Origin: Helicobacteraceae bacterium
GTDB taxonomy: Bacteria; Campylobacterota; Campylobacteria; Campylobacterales; Sulfurimonadaceae
NCBI GenBank assembly: GCA_021163845.1
Contig: JAGGTH010000007.1
Span: 1-43,855, forward strand
DNA length: 43,855 nucleotides
Reading direction: 5' to 3'
Both the position numbers and the translations under genes were made by a program. Of this stretch, positions 7,477-15,132 are shown piece after piece (the stretch's first letter is position 1; each line of letters begins with the position of its first letter). The notes under the pieces are model-generated. The model ran no database searches and was not told where the DNA came from. It saw only the letters and a list, made by a program, of their open reading frames with translations.

Positions 7477-8579
7477 TGTTTTCATTAATCGTAGGTTTAG
7501 TAGTAGCGGTAGTACTACTTGTAGTAAACATTGTTCTCTTAAAAATCTCTTTTGTTCCTAAAGAACTTCGTATTCTCACTATTATTTCGATAATGGTTGG
7601 ATACGTATATTGGGGATTTGAGCCATTCGCTCACCATGAGATGCACCCACATGTAGCAGAAGCTTCATATGAGTTTGATGGGAAAGGTGATATAGAAGCA
7701 CTTGAAGCACAAGCTAAAGAGATCGAAGCAAAGGGTGGAGATAGATCTGCTCTTGATACTGAGATCGCACAAACAAAAGAGTTCTGGTCAAATGTTGTAG
7801 CTATTTCAGAACTTAGCGGAAATGTAGAAACAGGCTCAGAGCTTGTTGTAGCAAACTGTACAGCATGTCACTCTATTGAGAGTGAAGGTTTCCCTAAGCT
7901 TATGGAAGATACAGATGCAGCAGCAGCATATGGTGTCACTCCACCTGATTTGTCTCTTGCTGGGCGTATCTATGACAAGAACTATCTTGCAGCATTTATC
8001 ATCAATCCTGTAAAAGCGATGCATATTGAGCATAAGTATCCAGTAACAGGAAGTAAAGTATTTCCAATGCCTGGATCTGACTGGATGAGTAATCAAGAGA
8101 TCGCAGATATGGTGGCTTATTTGCAAGAGGTGGCATCAAAAGTGGATGCACCTACAGTTGCAGATGGTGCAAGTGATTTTGAAATAGCTAAAGCAAAAAA
8201 TAAAGAAGTTTTTGAAGCGGCATGTGTGCGTTGTCACTCAATGGAATATGCAGGTATTGATGCAAAAACTTCAGCTGAGGCTATGAGAGAGTATATCGGT
8301 GCAACACCACCTGATTTGTCACAACACATCAGAAGTCGAGGAGCAGATTATCTTCACAACTTTATCAATGACCCACAAAGAAAGCTTCCTGGAACAGGGA
8401 TGCCACGTGTTGGTTTAACGCTCGAAGCAGAAAAACAAGTGGTTGATTATATGGAACAGATTGGTGATTCTAAAAAACAAGAGAGAGAAGCTCTTGGACC
8501 GATCGTACTTATCTATTTAACTATCCTTGCAGTGTTTGCTCTTCTTTGGAAAAAGCAGATCTGGAAAAAATTACATTAA
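7476..8579 (+). CDS. petC: Diheme cytochrome c subunit of the bc1 complex
   Basis: The c-type heme subunit that receives electrons from the Rieske protein. It has an N-terminal membrane segment (residues about 2-24), two heme attachment sites (CTACH at 128-132 and CVRCH at 250-254), candidate axial Met residues in FPMPGSDW and GTGMPRVGL, and a C-terminal anchor (about 343-360, GPIVLIYLTILAVFALLW). Two hemes rather than one is the form known from Campylobacterota, where the two domains look like duplicated class-I cytochromes. It overlaps petB by one base and is followed by a terminator, so petABC is a complete three-gene operon. Confidence 0.95.
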   Translation: MFSLIVGLVVAVVLLVVNIVLLKISFVPKELRILTIISIMVGYVYWGFEPFAHHEMHPHVAEASYEFDGKGDIEALEAQAKEIEAKGGDRSALDTEIAQTKEFWSNVVAISELSGNVETGSELVVANCTACHSIESEGFPKLMEDTDAAAAYGVTPPDLSLAGRIYDKNYLAAFIINPVKAMHIEHKYPVTGSKVFPMPGSDWMSNQEIADMVAYLQEVASKVDAPTVADGASDFEIAKAKNKEVFEAACVRCHSMEYAGIDAKTSAEAMREYIGATPPDLSQHIRSRGADYLHNFINDPQRKLPGTGMPRVGLTLEAEKQVVDYMEQIGDSKKQEREALGPIVLIYLTILAVFALLWKKQIWKKLH

Positions 8580-8585
8580 TTCAAT

Positions 8586-8608
8586 CTTAGTCCTCTCTGA
8601 GGGCTAAG
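8586..8608 (+). terminator. Intrinsic terminator of petABC
   Basis: CTTAGTCCTC and GAGGGCTAAG pair over 10 bp (one G-T wobble) around a TCT loop, seven bases after the petC stop, followed by AACTTCTTTT. Confidence 0.85.
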
Positions 8609-8649
8609 AACTTCTTTTCACATATTTTTTCATCTTTTTAATTTTCTGC

Positions 8650-8655
8650 TATAAT
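8650..8655 (+). promoter_or_regulatory. Extended -10 box upstream of the YceI-like gene
   Basis: CTGCTATAAT ends at 8655, 27 bases before the ATG at 8683; the TGC extension matches other promoters in the window. Confidence 0.65.
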
Positions 8656-8682
8656 CAAAAAAATTTGATATGGAGAAATACA

Positions 8683-9237
8683 ATGATAAAAAAATACCTG
8701 CTTGGCGCACTTTTCACATCTTCTGCACTTTTTGCACAATGTAGTTTTGATTCACAAGATATTAAAGTTGGCTGGACTGCTTTTAAAACCTATGAAAAAA
8801 TAGGGGTTGGTGGAAGTTTTGATAAGGTGGCATTAACATCGTCTTCTGCTTCAAGCCTTACCAAAGCACTTGAGGGCACATCTGTAGAGATCGATACAGC
8901 CTCTGTGAATTCAAATCATAAAGATCGTGATGCGACACTAGTAAAATCTTTTTTTGAAGTACAAAATACATCCTCGATCAAAGCAAAAATTCTCTCAGTT
9001 TCAGAAAAAAAATTGGATGTACTAATAGAGATGAATGGTGTAAAACGCACGATTCCATTTAAATATACAAAGACTCAAGGAGAGCTTAAAGCTGAGGGTG
9101 TGATAGATCTTAATGATTTTCATATGCTTTTGGCTTTAGGTGCTATTAATAAAGCGTGCTACGATCTTCACGCAGGTAAAACGTGGCAAGATGTGTCACT
9201 TTCTTTTACGCTTCAACTCGACAAAGCGTGTCGTTGA
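8683..9237 (+). CDS. YceI family periplasmic protein
   Basis: Periplasmic lipocalin-like protein of the YceI/polyisoprenoid-binding family, 184 residues. A signal peptide (MIKKYLLGALFTSSALFA) leads to a beta-rich body containing VGWTAFKTYEKIGVGGSFDKV and DRDATLVKSFFEV, which correspond to the family's opening strand and its D-x-x-L-x-x-x-x-F segment. I start at ATG 8683, with TGGAGAAA upstream, not at TTG 8665, which would place extra residues before the signal peptide and lie nearer the -10 box. It is a single-gene unit between its own -10 box and a hairpin at 9244. YceI proteins bind long isoprenoid or amphipathic ligands; the ligand here is unknown. Confidence 0.87.
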   Translation: MIKKYLLGALFTSSALFAQCSFDSQDIKVGWTAFKTYEKIGVGGSFDKVALTSSSASSLTKALEGTSVEIDTASVNSNHKDRDATLVKSFFEVQNTSSIKAKILSVSEKKLDVLIEMNGVKRTIPFKYTKTQGELKAEGVIDLNDFHMLLALGAINKACYDLHAGKTWQDVSLSFTLQLDKACR

Positions 9238-9243
9238 TCTTCC

Positions 9244-9281
9244 AAGTCTTGTGTATAAAATCTTTTTATTACACAAGGCTT
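9244..9281 (+). terminator. Terminator-like hairpin after the YceI-like gene
   Basis: AAGTCTTGTGTA (9244-9255) pairs with TACACAAGGCTT (9270-9281), 12 bp with one G-T wobble, around a 14-base loop rich in T. There is no T run after the right arm, so efficiency is uncertain. Confidence 0.6.
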
Positions 9282-9307
9282 ACAATCTTCATTTTATTTA
9301 CAAAAGA

Positions 9308-9313
9308 TATAAT
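9308..9313 (+). promoter_or_regulatory. -10 box of moaA-queE-queD
   Basis: TATAAT in AAAGATATAATTCG, 32 bases before the moaA ATG and just after the preceding hairpin. Confidence 0.55.
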
Positions 9314-9345
9314 TCGTGCACAAAAAGACTATAAGAGGATAAGTG

Positions 9346-10311
9346 ATGCTAATTGATAGCTATGACAGAGTTGTGGATTACCTTCGTGTCTCCGTGACAG
9401 AGCGATGCAACTTTAGATGTCAATATTGTATGCCAGAAAAGCCATTTTCATGGGTTCCAAAAGAAAATTTACTCTCTTTTGAAGAGCTTTTTGAGTTTAT
9501 CAAAATAGCGATTGATGAGGGTGTAAAAAAGATACGTATAACAGGGGGAGAGCCACTTTTACGTGAAGACCTTGATGCTTTTATCAAAATGATCTACGAT
9601 TACAAAAACGATATTGACCTTTCTATGACAACCAATGCTTACCTCCTCAAAGGGGTGGCACAACGACTCAAAGATGCAGGGTTAAAGCGTATCAATGTGA
9701 GTATCGATTCGCTCAATCCCGAGGTTGCTCAAGCAATAGCAGGAAAAGATGTACTTAAAAATGTGCTTGAAGGGGTAGAAGAAGCGCTTAAAGTAGGTCT
9801 CAAAGTAAAAGTTAATATGGTTCCAATGAAGGGGATGAACGAAGCTGAGATTCTTGATGTACTCGAATATTCTAAAAAGCGAGGCATGGATATTCGCTTT
9901 ATAGAGTATATGGAAAATGCCCATGCAAAAGCTGATATAAGCGGAATGAAGTCAGATGAACTACTTTCTCTTTTAAAAGAGCACTATAACTTTGAAGATG
10001 AGGGTTTTGATGGGGCTTCACCGTCGCATTATTACCGCATGGATGATGGATATCGCTTTGGGATCATAGAGCCATATGAGGATGATTTTTGTAAAAAATG
10101 TAACCGTATCCGCCTAACAGCTGAGGGGTATCTGATTCCATGTTTATATTTTGATGAGGCGATGAGTATTGCTGAGTCCATCAAACGTGGAGATATCAAA
10201 GGTGCGGCGTTAGTGCTCAAAGAAGTGGTACGAACCAAGCCTGAGAAAAATCGTTGGGGCGGAGAAGATGGTGAGCTCTCTAGCCGAGCTTTTTATGAAA
10301 CAGGTGGTTGA
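9346..10311 (+). CDS. moaA: GTP 3',8-cyclase, molybdenum cofactor biosynthesis protein A
   Basis: Radical-SAM enzyme that starts molybdopterin synthesis by rearranging GTP to 3',8-cyclo-GTP. The SAM cluster cysteines are C21, C25 and C28 ([12 protein letters not shown]). The second cluster lies in the C-terminal part, [10 protein letters not shown] followed by IPCLYF. The chain ends with the conserved Gly-Gly (YETGG) needed for activity in MoaA. Length is 321. A GTG at 9343 is also in frame; I prefer ATG 9346 with AGAGGA upstream. queE starts two bases after the moaA stop. moeA is nearby on the other strand, and the molybdoenzyme at 30796 is a probable client. Confidence 0.95.
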   Translation: MLIDSYDRVVDYLRVSVTERCNFRCQYCMPEKPFSWVPKENLLSFEELFEFIKIAIDEGVKKIRITGGEPLLREDLDAFIKMIYDYKNDIDLSMTTNAYLLKGVAQRLKDAGLKRINVSIDSLNPEVAQAIAGKDVLKNVLEGVEEALKVGLKVKVNMVPMKGMNEAEILDVLEYSKKRGMDIRFIEYMENAHAKADISGMKSDELLSLLKEHYNFEDEGFDGASPSHYYRMDDGYRFGIIEPYEDDFCKKCNRIRLTAEGYLIPCLYFDEAMSIAESIKRGDIKGAALVLKEVVRTKPEKNRWGGEDGELSSRAFYETGG

Positions 10312-10313
10312 GA

Positions 10314-11072
10314 ATGCTCTATTTAGTTGAGCATTTTTTCTCGATTCAGGGGGAGGGGAAATATATAGGAACCCCCTCTGTCTTTTTTCGCTTTGGTGGC
10401 TGCAATATGCGTTGTGAGGGATTTGGATGTAGTGAGATCGCTGATGATGGCACAAAGGTGATCGGATGTGATACTGTTTATGCGGTCAATAAAGAGCACT
10501 TTTCAAAACATTGGGTAAGTATAGAGAATGCAGATAGTCTTTTGGCTGTAATGGATCTTTATGAGCTTCCTTTGGATGTAGATGTGGTACTCACAGGTGG
10601 AGAGCCTCTCATCTATGCAAATGACCCGATCTTTATAGAGTTTTTAGAAAGGCTCACAGAGTCAGGACATCAGATCACTTTTGAGACAAATGGATCTTTG
10701 GATGTAGACTTTGAGAGATATCCTGTGTATAAAAAGTGTGTTTTTGCACTTTCTGTAAAGCTTTCAAATTCCGCTGAGCCACTTCATAAACGTGTACGAG
10801 AAGATGTTATCTTTTCACTTTCACAAAATGCAAAAGATGCTTTTTTTAAGTTTAGCATTGATGCAGAATCAATTGATCTGGGGCTCGAAGATGAGATAGA
10901 GAGTATCTTAGAACACGCTCCAAAGACAAAAGTATATTGTATGCCTGTGGGTGCCAACAGGGCTGATATCGAGCGAAATAGCGAGCCACTTATAGAGTTT
11001 TGTAAGGCAAAGGGGTATAATTTTAGTGATAGACTTCATATTCGAATATGGGATGCAAACAAAGGTGTATAG
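10314..11072 (+). CDS. queE: 7-carboxy-7-deazaguanine synthase
   Basis: Radical-SAM enzyme turning carboxy-tetrahydropterin into 7-carboxy-7-deazaguanine on the way to queuosine in tRNA. The N-terminus EHFFSIQGEGKYIGTPSVFFRFGGCN and the later VVLTGGEPL are family hallmarks. The SAM-cluster cysteines appear to be C30, C34 and C52: C52 is in GCDT, which aligns with the CDT of ordinary QueE, so about 14 extra residues sit between the second and third cysteines. C39 (GFGC) is an alternative ligand. Length is 252. ATG 10314 is preferred to TTG 10308, which would overlap moaA. It is directly followed by queD, the enzyme that makes its substrate. Confidence 0.9.
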   Translation: MLYLVEHFFSIQGEGKYIGTPSVFFRFGGCNMRCEGFGCSEIADDGTKVIGCDTVYAVNKEHFSKHWVSIENADSLLAVMDLYELPLDVDVVLTGGEPLIYANDPIFIEFLERLTESGHQITFETNGSLDVDFERYPVYKKCVFALSVKLSNSAEPLHKRVREDVIFSLSQNAKDAFFKFSIDAESIDLGLEDEIESILEHAPKTKVYCMPVGANRADIERNSEPLIEFCKAKGYNFSDRLHIRIWDANKGV

Positions 11073-11654
11073 ATGATTATTCGTAAACTTTTTAAATTTG
11101 AAAATGCGCATATAGTGCGTGGTTGTTCAAGTGTGAAATGTCGTAGCTCTGTACATGGGCATTCTTATAAAGTGGAACTTTTGTTTGCATCCAACTTTTT
11201 AGATCATGGACAGATGGTGTATGATTTTGGGCTAATGAAACAAAACATGAAAGCGCTTATTGAAAGTTTTGATCACGCTATAGCTTTATGGAGTGGTGAT
11301 GATGAGGCTTATAGAGATGATATGAAAAAACATTCCCAGCGTTGGGTAGAGCTGCCAGTTTCCCCCTCAGCCGAGCAGTTTGCGCGGGTAATTTTCATTT
11401 TAATAGATAAACTCTTAAATCTCACAAGCACAGTCAATGGAGAAAAAGAGGTAAAGCTTCAAAGTGTTATCGTGCATGAGACCGACACAGGCTATGCTCA
11501 AGCATTTTATGAAGACGCCTACTCTGAGCAGATGGGCGTGATAGATCTTGAAGAGATCGTTTTTTCAGACGCAGTACGCCAAGATTGGGCACAGAATGAA
11601 CTCTTTGAAAAGATCAAAAAGGGTGAACGCTTCGTCAACCCGCAGAGTGTATAG
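11073..11654 (+). CDS. queD: 6-carboxytetrahydropterin synthase
   Basis: Makes 6-carboxy-5,6,7,8-tetrahydropterin from dihydroneopterin triphosphate, the step before QueE. Zinc ligands are H13 (FENAHIV), H28 and H30 (HGHSYKVE), and C23 is the probable catalytic cysteine. The Cys-to-HGH distance is four residues, compared with three in E. coli QueD. At 193 residues it is much longer than the E. coli enzyme (about 120); the extra sequence includes the DDMKKHSQRWVELP region between the core strands, and SAEQFARVIF and VHETDTGYAQ are in their usual order. The ATG abuts the TAG of queE. The last gene of the unit, it converges on moeA with two bases between stops. Confidence 0.92.
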   Translation: MIIRKLFKFENAHIVRGCSSVKCRSSVHGHSYKVELLFASNFLDHGQMVYDFGLMKQNMKALIESFDHAIALWSGDDEAYRDDMKKHSQRWVELPVSPSAEQFARVIFILIDKLLNLTSTVNGEKEVKLQSVIVHETDTGYAQAFYEDAYSEQMGVIDLEEIVFSDAVRQDWAQNELFEKIKKGERFVNPQSV

Positions 11655-11656
11655 AA

Positions 11657-12874
11657 CTATTCGTTCACTAACTTCAAAGGCTCGTCTGTATAAAATCCAA
11701 AACGTGTAGGGATCACCTTTACACACATCCCAAGATCTAAAGCCTCACAACTCTCATCTACCATGATAAAGGCATTTGATTTTGCTAGTGGTGAGACCAT
11801 CCCTGGGGCAAATTTTTGGCACACTTCAAAACTTGAACCATCAAAATAACCTGGCAATAAAGAGCGTCTTCCAGCTTTGAGTTTGTACTCACTTTTCATT
11901 TTTGTCTCAATGGCGCTGAGGTATTTCTCTTTTGAACCAGAGAGGGCTAAAATAATGCTTTGGGCAAAAAGCTCAAAATTCAATGCTGCTGCTAGTGGGT
12001 TCCCTGGGAGATTGAGTACATAAGTTTTTCCGATACGTCCAAAGCTTGTAGGTTTTCCAGGCTTGATCTCTATCTTGTCAAAAATATTCTCATAGTCAAA
12101 GGCATCAAAAGCCTCTTTAGTAAAGTCAGCATCGCCTACACTCACACCACCTGAGGTGATGATGAGGTCACTATCAAGAGCGCTTGAAATATGTGTTTGA
12201 ATATCTTCGAGCGAATCGTGAGCTGTTCCTATAAAATCAACCTCACATCCAAGCTCTTGCGCTCTGGCAATAAAGGTAGGTGTATTGGTGTTATAGAGTT
12301 GATACTCTGTTACTTGTTCAAAGTGCATCTTTAGCTCATTCCCCGAAGCAAAAAGCGCGATGCGCGGCTTTTTGTAGACTTTGATATGGGAGATCCCTTG
12401 AGAAGCGAGTAAAGTTATATGATGCGCTGCGAGCTTTTGCCCTTTGGATAAAAGTGACTCATCTTTAGTGATATCTTCACCAGCTCTTCGGATGTGGCGT
12501 GATGCTTGAAGATCTTGTGGCAATACGACACCCTCCTTGCATTCGGATGTGTCCTCCACAGGTACAATACACTCACACCCATCAGGGATGCGCGCCCCCG
12601 TCATGATCTTGACAGCGTAGCCCTCTGTGAGCTTTTTTTGAGAATTATCCCCTGCAAAAATAGTGTGTTCCACCTTGACACACTCTCCTGTATCGGCGAG
12701 TTTTACAGCATAGCCATCCATCGCAGAGTTGTCATAAGGTGGGAGATCGTGTGTTGCGATGATATCTTCGGCTAAAATAGATCCCAGAGCCTCTTCTAAA
12801 GGGAGAATTTTAAGAGATTTTGTTTTGATGTTTGTATAAATTAGACTCAGTGCTTCTTCAACTTTTACAGCCAT
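11657..12874 (-). CDS. moeA: Molybdopterin molybdenumtransferase
   Basis: Inserts molybdate into adenylylated molybdopterin to give the active cofactor. The 405-residue chain shows LPPYDNSAMDGYAV (substrate-binding), GARIPDGCECIVPVEDT and the MoCF-domain motif ITSGGVSVGDADFTKEA, then NLPGNPLAAALNFELF. I start at ATG 12874, which has TGGGGCAAAT before it and opens MAVKVEEAL; the open frame extends to 12955, but that would overlap the divergent gene at 12915 and add a non-conserved leader. It is the only Moco insertion gene here; mogA and moaC/D/E are elsewhere. The intergenic region shared with the divergent membrane-protein gene is only 40 bases. Confidence 0.95.
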   Translation of the reverse strand: MAVKVEEALSLIYTNIKTKSLKILPLEEALGSILAEDIIATHDLPPYDNSAMDGYAVKLADTGECVKVEHTIFAGDNSQKKLTEGYAVKIMTGARIPDGCECIVPVEDTSECKEGVVLPQDLQASRHIRRAGEDITKDESLLSKGQKLAAHHITLLASQGISHIKVYKKPRIALFASGNELKMHFEQVTEYQLYNTNTPTFIARAQELGCEVDFIGTAHDSLEDIQTHISSALDSDLIITSGGVSVGDADFTKEAFDAFDYENIFDKIEIKPGKPTSFGRIGKTYVLNLPGNPLAAALNFELFAQSIILALSGSKEKYLSAIETKMKSEYKLKAGRRSLLPGYFDGSSFEVCQKFAPGMVSPLAKSNAFIMVDESCEALDLGMCVKVIPTRFGFYTDEPLKLVNE

Positions 12875-12914
12875 ATTTGCCCCATAATTATTAAAAATAT
12901 AGTAAACTTCCATT

Positions 12915-13322
12915 ATGAATGAAATGTATGCGATGGGTATTGTAACACACAACATAGGTGTTATGGGTATGTTGGCGGTGATTTTGATTAATTTTTTGAT
13001 GCTTGTAGGCGCGCAAGATATTCGTAGATATGCGAAGCGTATGCGTATCTTTATGCCTATTGGCGCGGGGCTTATTGCGACTATTCTTTTTACGGGTGCT
13101 GTGATGATGGCGGCAAAACATCTGAGCTTTTCTTTTGAGAATATTGTGATGATAGTATTTGGAATACTCCTTATTATTTTAGAAGCAAAGCGCTATAAAA
13201 AGCTCAAGTATATCAATATGAATGAGCCAAATCCGCTTGAGCGATACAAAGCAATCGCTTATAAAATACTCTCTATAGAGTTCTTTGGCTCCTTGCTTAT
13301 CACTGTTTGGATGTTTATGTGA
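12915..13322 (+). CDS. Small four-helix inner-membrane protein, function unknown
   Basis: 135 residues with four hydrophobic segments at about 9-31, 45-66, 75-91 and 114-134. Polar loops contain basic clusters (RRYAKRMR, EAKRYKKLKY), suggesting the second and third loops face in different directions with positive-inside bias. No family motif is recognised. It overlaps rsmE by four bases (GTGA), so it is translated together with that rRNA methyltransferase. From memory, a short membrane protein precedes rsmE in other Campylobacterota. The start at 12915 fits the divergent arrangement with moeA; a later Met (residue 4 or 7) is possible. Confidence 0.72.
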   Translation: MNEMYAMGIVTHNIGVMGMLAVILINFLMLVGAQDIRRYAKRMRIFMPIGAGLIATILFTGAVMMAAKHLSFSFENIVMIVFGILLIILEAKRYKKLKYINMNEPNPLERYKAIAYKILSIEFFGSLLITVWMFM

Positions 13323-13990
13323 TCTACATTTTAGAGGAAAAAGCGGGCGCGCCAACACTGAAAATTGATGGTGAGAACTTCAAATATCTCATCAAAGTGC
13401 GTCGCCATAAAGAGGGTGACATCCTCACATTTCGCTCTTATGAGAAGATAGAGGTAAAGCATAGCTATAAGATCGTAGAGATCCAAAATAGATCCCTACA
13501 CTTAGAGCTTGTATCTTCGGATGTAGAGTTTGTCGCATCCCAAAAGCAACTCCATATCGGTTGGTGTATCATCGATGCCAAGTCAATCGAGAAAGTGCTC
13601 CCATCTTTGTGTGAAATAGGGGTGGCTAAGATCACCTTCATCTCTTGTGAACGTAGTCAAAAAAACTTCAAGCTTGATCTTAACCGTTTCGAGAGAATCC
13701 TCATAAGCTCGATGCAACAGTGTGGACGTACAAGTTTTATAGAATTCACTACATCTAAAGATCTCAAAAGCTTTTTAAAAGAAAATCCAGATGCAAAAGT
13801 GTTTGACTTTTGTGAACAAACATTAGAAGAGACCCAAGAGATAAACACGGTAGTGATCGGATGTGAGGGTGGATTTAGCCAAAGTGAAAAAGCACTCGTA
13901 GAGGAAAAAAACAGATTTCGTCTTGATACACCTATGGTGCTTCGAAGTGAGAGCGCAGTGCTCGCTGTTGCATCAAAGATATTACTTTAA
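13319..13990 (+). CDS. rsmE: 16S rRNA m3U1498 methyltransferase
   Basis: SPOUT-family enzyme that methylates U1498 of 16S rRNA in the small-subunit decoding region. The N-terminal PUA-like part holds YLIKVRRHKEGD (the H/K-VLR-type motif), and the knotted C-terminal domain shows IGCEGGFSQSEKALVE and LRSESAVLAVASKI, the SAM-binding signatures of RsmE. With GTG 13319 the protein has 223 residues; this start makes the common GTGA overlap with the previous stop. TTG 13307 is in frame and cannot be excluded. No strong ribosome site precedes either start, consistent with coupling to the upstream gene. Confidence 0.92.
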   Translation: MIYILEEKAGAPTLKIDGENFKYLIKVRRHKEGDILTFRSYEKIEVKHSYKIVEIQNRSLHLELVSSDVEFVASQKQLHIGWCIIDAKSIEKVLPSLCEIGVAKITFISCERSQKNFKLDLNRFERILISSMQQCGRTSFIEFTTSKDLKSFLKENPDAKVFDFCEQTLEETQEINTVVIGCEGGFSQSEKALVEEKNRFRLDTPMVLRSESAVLAVASKILL

Positions 13991-14013
13991 TTGTAAATAC
14001 AAAAAACTTTAGG

Positions 14014-14019
14014 TATAAT
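14014..14019 (+). promoter_or_regulatory. -10 box and leader of rpmE
   Basis: TATAAT in TAGGTATAATTGCAG lies 85 bases upstream of the rpmE ATG, a long leader for this window. The leader contains a small inverted repeat, ATCCG at 14034-14038 and CGGAT at 14047-14051, that could be an autoregulatory L31 site; this is an inference only. Confidence 0.55.
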
Positions 14020-14104
14020 TGCAGTTCTAAAATATCCGCCCCCATACGGATGTAAAAAATATATCGCATCTCGTACTTTTGACGAGGGCAAACAAGGCAA
14101 AATA

Positions 14105-14305
14105 ATGAAAAAAGAACTTCACCCAACTTTAGTTACTTGTACTGTTACATGTGCATGTGGAAACACTTTTGAGACAAAAAGTCAAAAAGAGACTATGGAC
14201 ATTGATATCTGTAATGAGTGTCACCCATTTTTCACTGGTAGTGAGAGAATGGTAGATACTGCTGGACGTATTGACAAGTTCAAAAAACGTTACAATATGA
14301 ACTAA
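14105..14305 (+). CDS. rpmE: 50S ribosomal protein L31, zinc-binding type
   Basis: Large-subunit protein that also bridges to the 30S head. The 66-residue chain has C16, C18, C36 and C39 (CAC and CNEC), the zinc set of the C+ form, plus [24 protein letters not shown], the conserved C-terminus. The C+ form releases zinc when replaced by a C-minus paralogue under zinc starvation in bacteria that have both; only this form is in the window. It precedes rsmI by about ten bases. Its own promoter with an 85-base leader suggests independent control. Confidence 0.98.
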   Translation: MKKELHPTLVTCTVTCACGNTFETKSQKETMDIDICNECHPFFTGSERMVDTAGRIDKFKKRYNMN

Positions 14306-14306
14306 G

Positions 14307-14324
14307 GTTAGCCTCTTTGCTAAC
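14307..14324 (+). promoter_or_regulatory. Hairpin enclosing the rsmI start codon
   Basis: GTTAGC (14307-14312) and GCTAAC (14319-14324) form a perfect 6-bp stem with a CTCTTT loop. The rsmI TTG start (14317-14319) straddles the loop and right arm, and the probable ribosome site AAGG (14304-14307) touches the left arm. Confidence 0.5.
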
Positions 14325-15132
14325 ACTTGTTCCAACTCCGATTGGAAATATCGGTGATATATCTCTAAGAGCTATGGATGCTCTTAGAGATGCTGAGATC
14401 CTTCTTTGTGAAGACACCCGCGTTACAAAAAAACTTCTTCATATTTTAAACGAACGTTACGATATCCAACCACAACAGACCCAAGATTTTATTTCTCTGC
14501 ACTCTCATAATGAAAATGATTTTATCCAAAAACTCACACCTGATTTTTTTGCTAAGAACATTGTCTATGTAAGTGATGCCGGAATGCCAGGTATTAGCGA
14601 TCCTGGACAATCTTTGGTACGCTACTGCATTGATAATAATGTAGCATATGATGTATTACCAGGAGCAAATGCAGTTTTAACCGCCTTTGTGGCAAGTGGC
14701 TTTGTAGAAACACAGATGCTTTTTTTTGGTTTTTTAGATCACAAAGGTACTTCGCGTCAAGCGGGTCTACAAAAAGCACTCTATAGTGGCTATACGACTA
14801 TCCTTTACGAATCTCCACACCGCTTAGAAAAGCTTTTAGAAGAGATAACTATTCTTGAGCCAAAAAGAGAGCTTTTTATGGCAAAAGAGCTTACGAAAAA
14901 GTTTCAGCGTTATGTACATGGTACATCCCAAGAGATCCTTGCAAAGCTAGATACAAATTATAGGGGTGAGTGGGTCGTGGTGATCAAAGCTGCAGAGGCA
15001 CAAAATGAGAGTGCCATCTCACAGCAAGATATCTTAGCACTTGATCTGCCTACAAAAGTGCAGGCAAAGCTGATCAGTAAGATTACAGGCGAGAATACAA
15101 AAGAGTGCTATAAGCGCCTTTTGGCGCTTTAA
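14317..15132 (+). CDS. rsmI: 16S rRNA (cytidine1402-2'-O)-methyltransferase
   Basis: Tetrapyrrole-methylase-fold enzyme modifying C1402 in the ribosomal P-site. The N-terminus [20 protein letters not shown], the segment [13 protein letters not shown], and [14 protein letters not shown] are unmistakable RsmI motifs; [14 protein letters not shown] follows. Length is 271. The start codon is TTG 14317 with AAGG nine bases upstream, set within a small hairpin, so initiation may be weak and partly dependent on rpmE translation. Its TAA overlaps the stop of the chemoreceptor on the other strand within a shared TTAA. Confidence 0.95.
   Translation: MLTLVPTPIGNIGDISLRAMDALRDAEILLCEDTRVTKKLLHILNERYDIQPQQTQDFISLHSHNENDFIQKLTPDFFAKNIVYVSDAGMPGISDPGQSLVRYCIDNNVAYDVLPGANAVLTAFVASGFVETQMLFFGFLDHKGTSRQAGLQKALYSGYTTILYESPHRLEKLLEEITILEPKRELFMAKELTKKFQRYVHGTSQEILAKLDTNYRGEWVVVIKAAEAQNESAISQQDILALDLPTKVQAKLISKITGENTKECYKRLLAL

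Noticed and set aside
7836-8126. 96-codon open frame opposite petC
   Set aside because: It is the reverse shadow of heme-domain coding sequence, with no ribosome site and no family resemblance.
12875-12955. N-terminal extension of moeA
   Set aside because: It overlaps the divergent gene at 12915, is not MoeA-like, and ATG 12874 has a good ribosome site.
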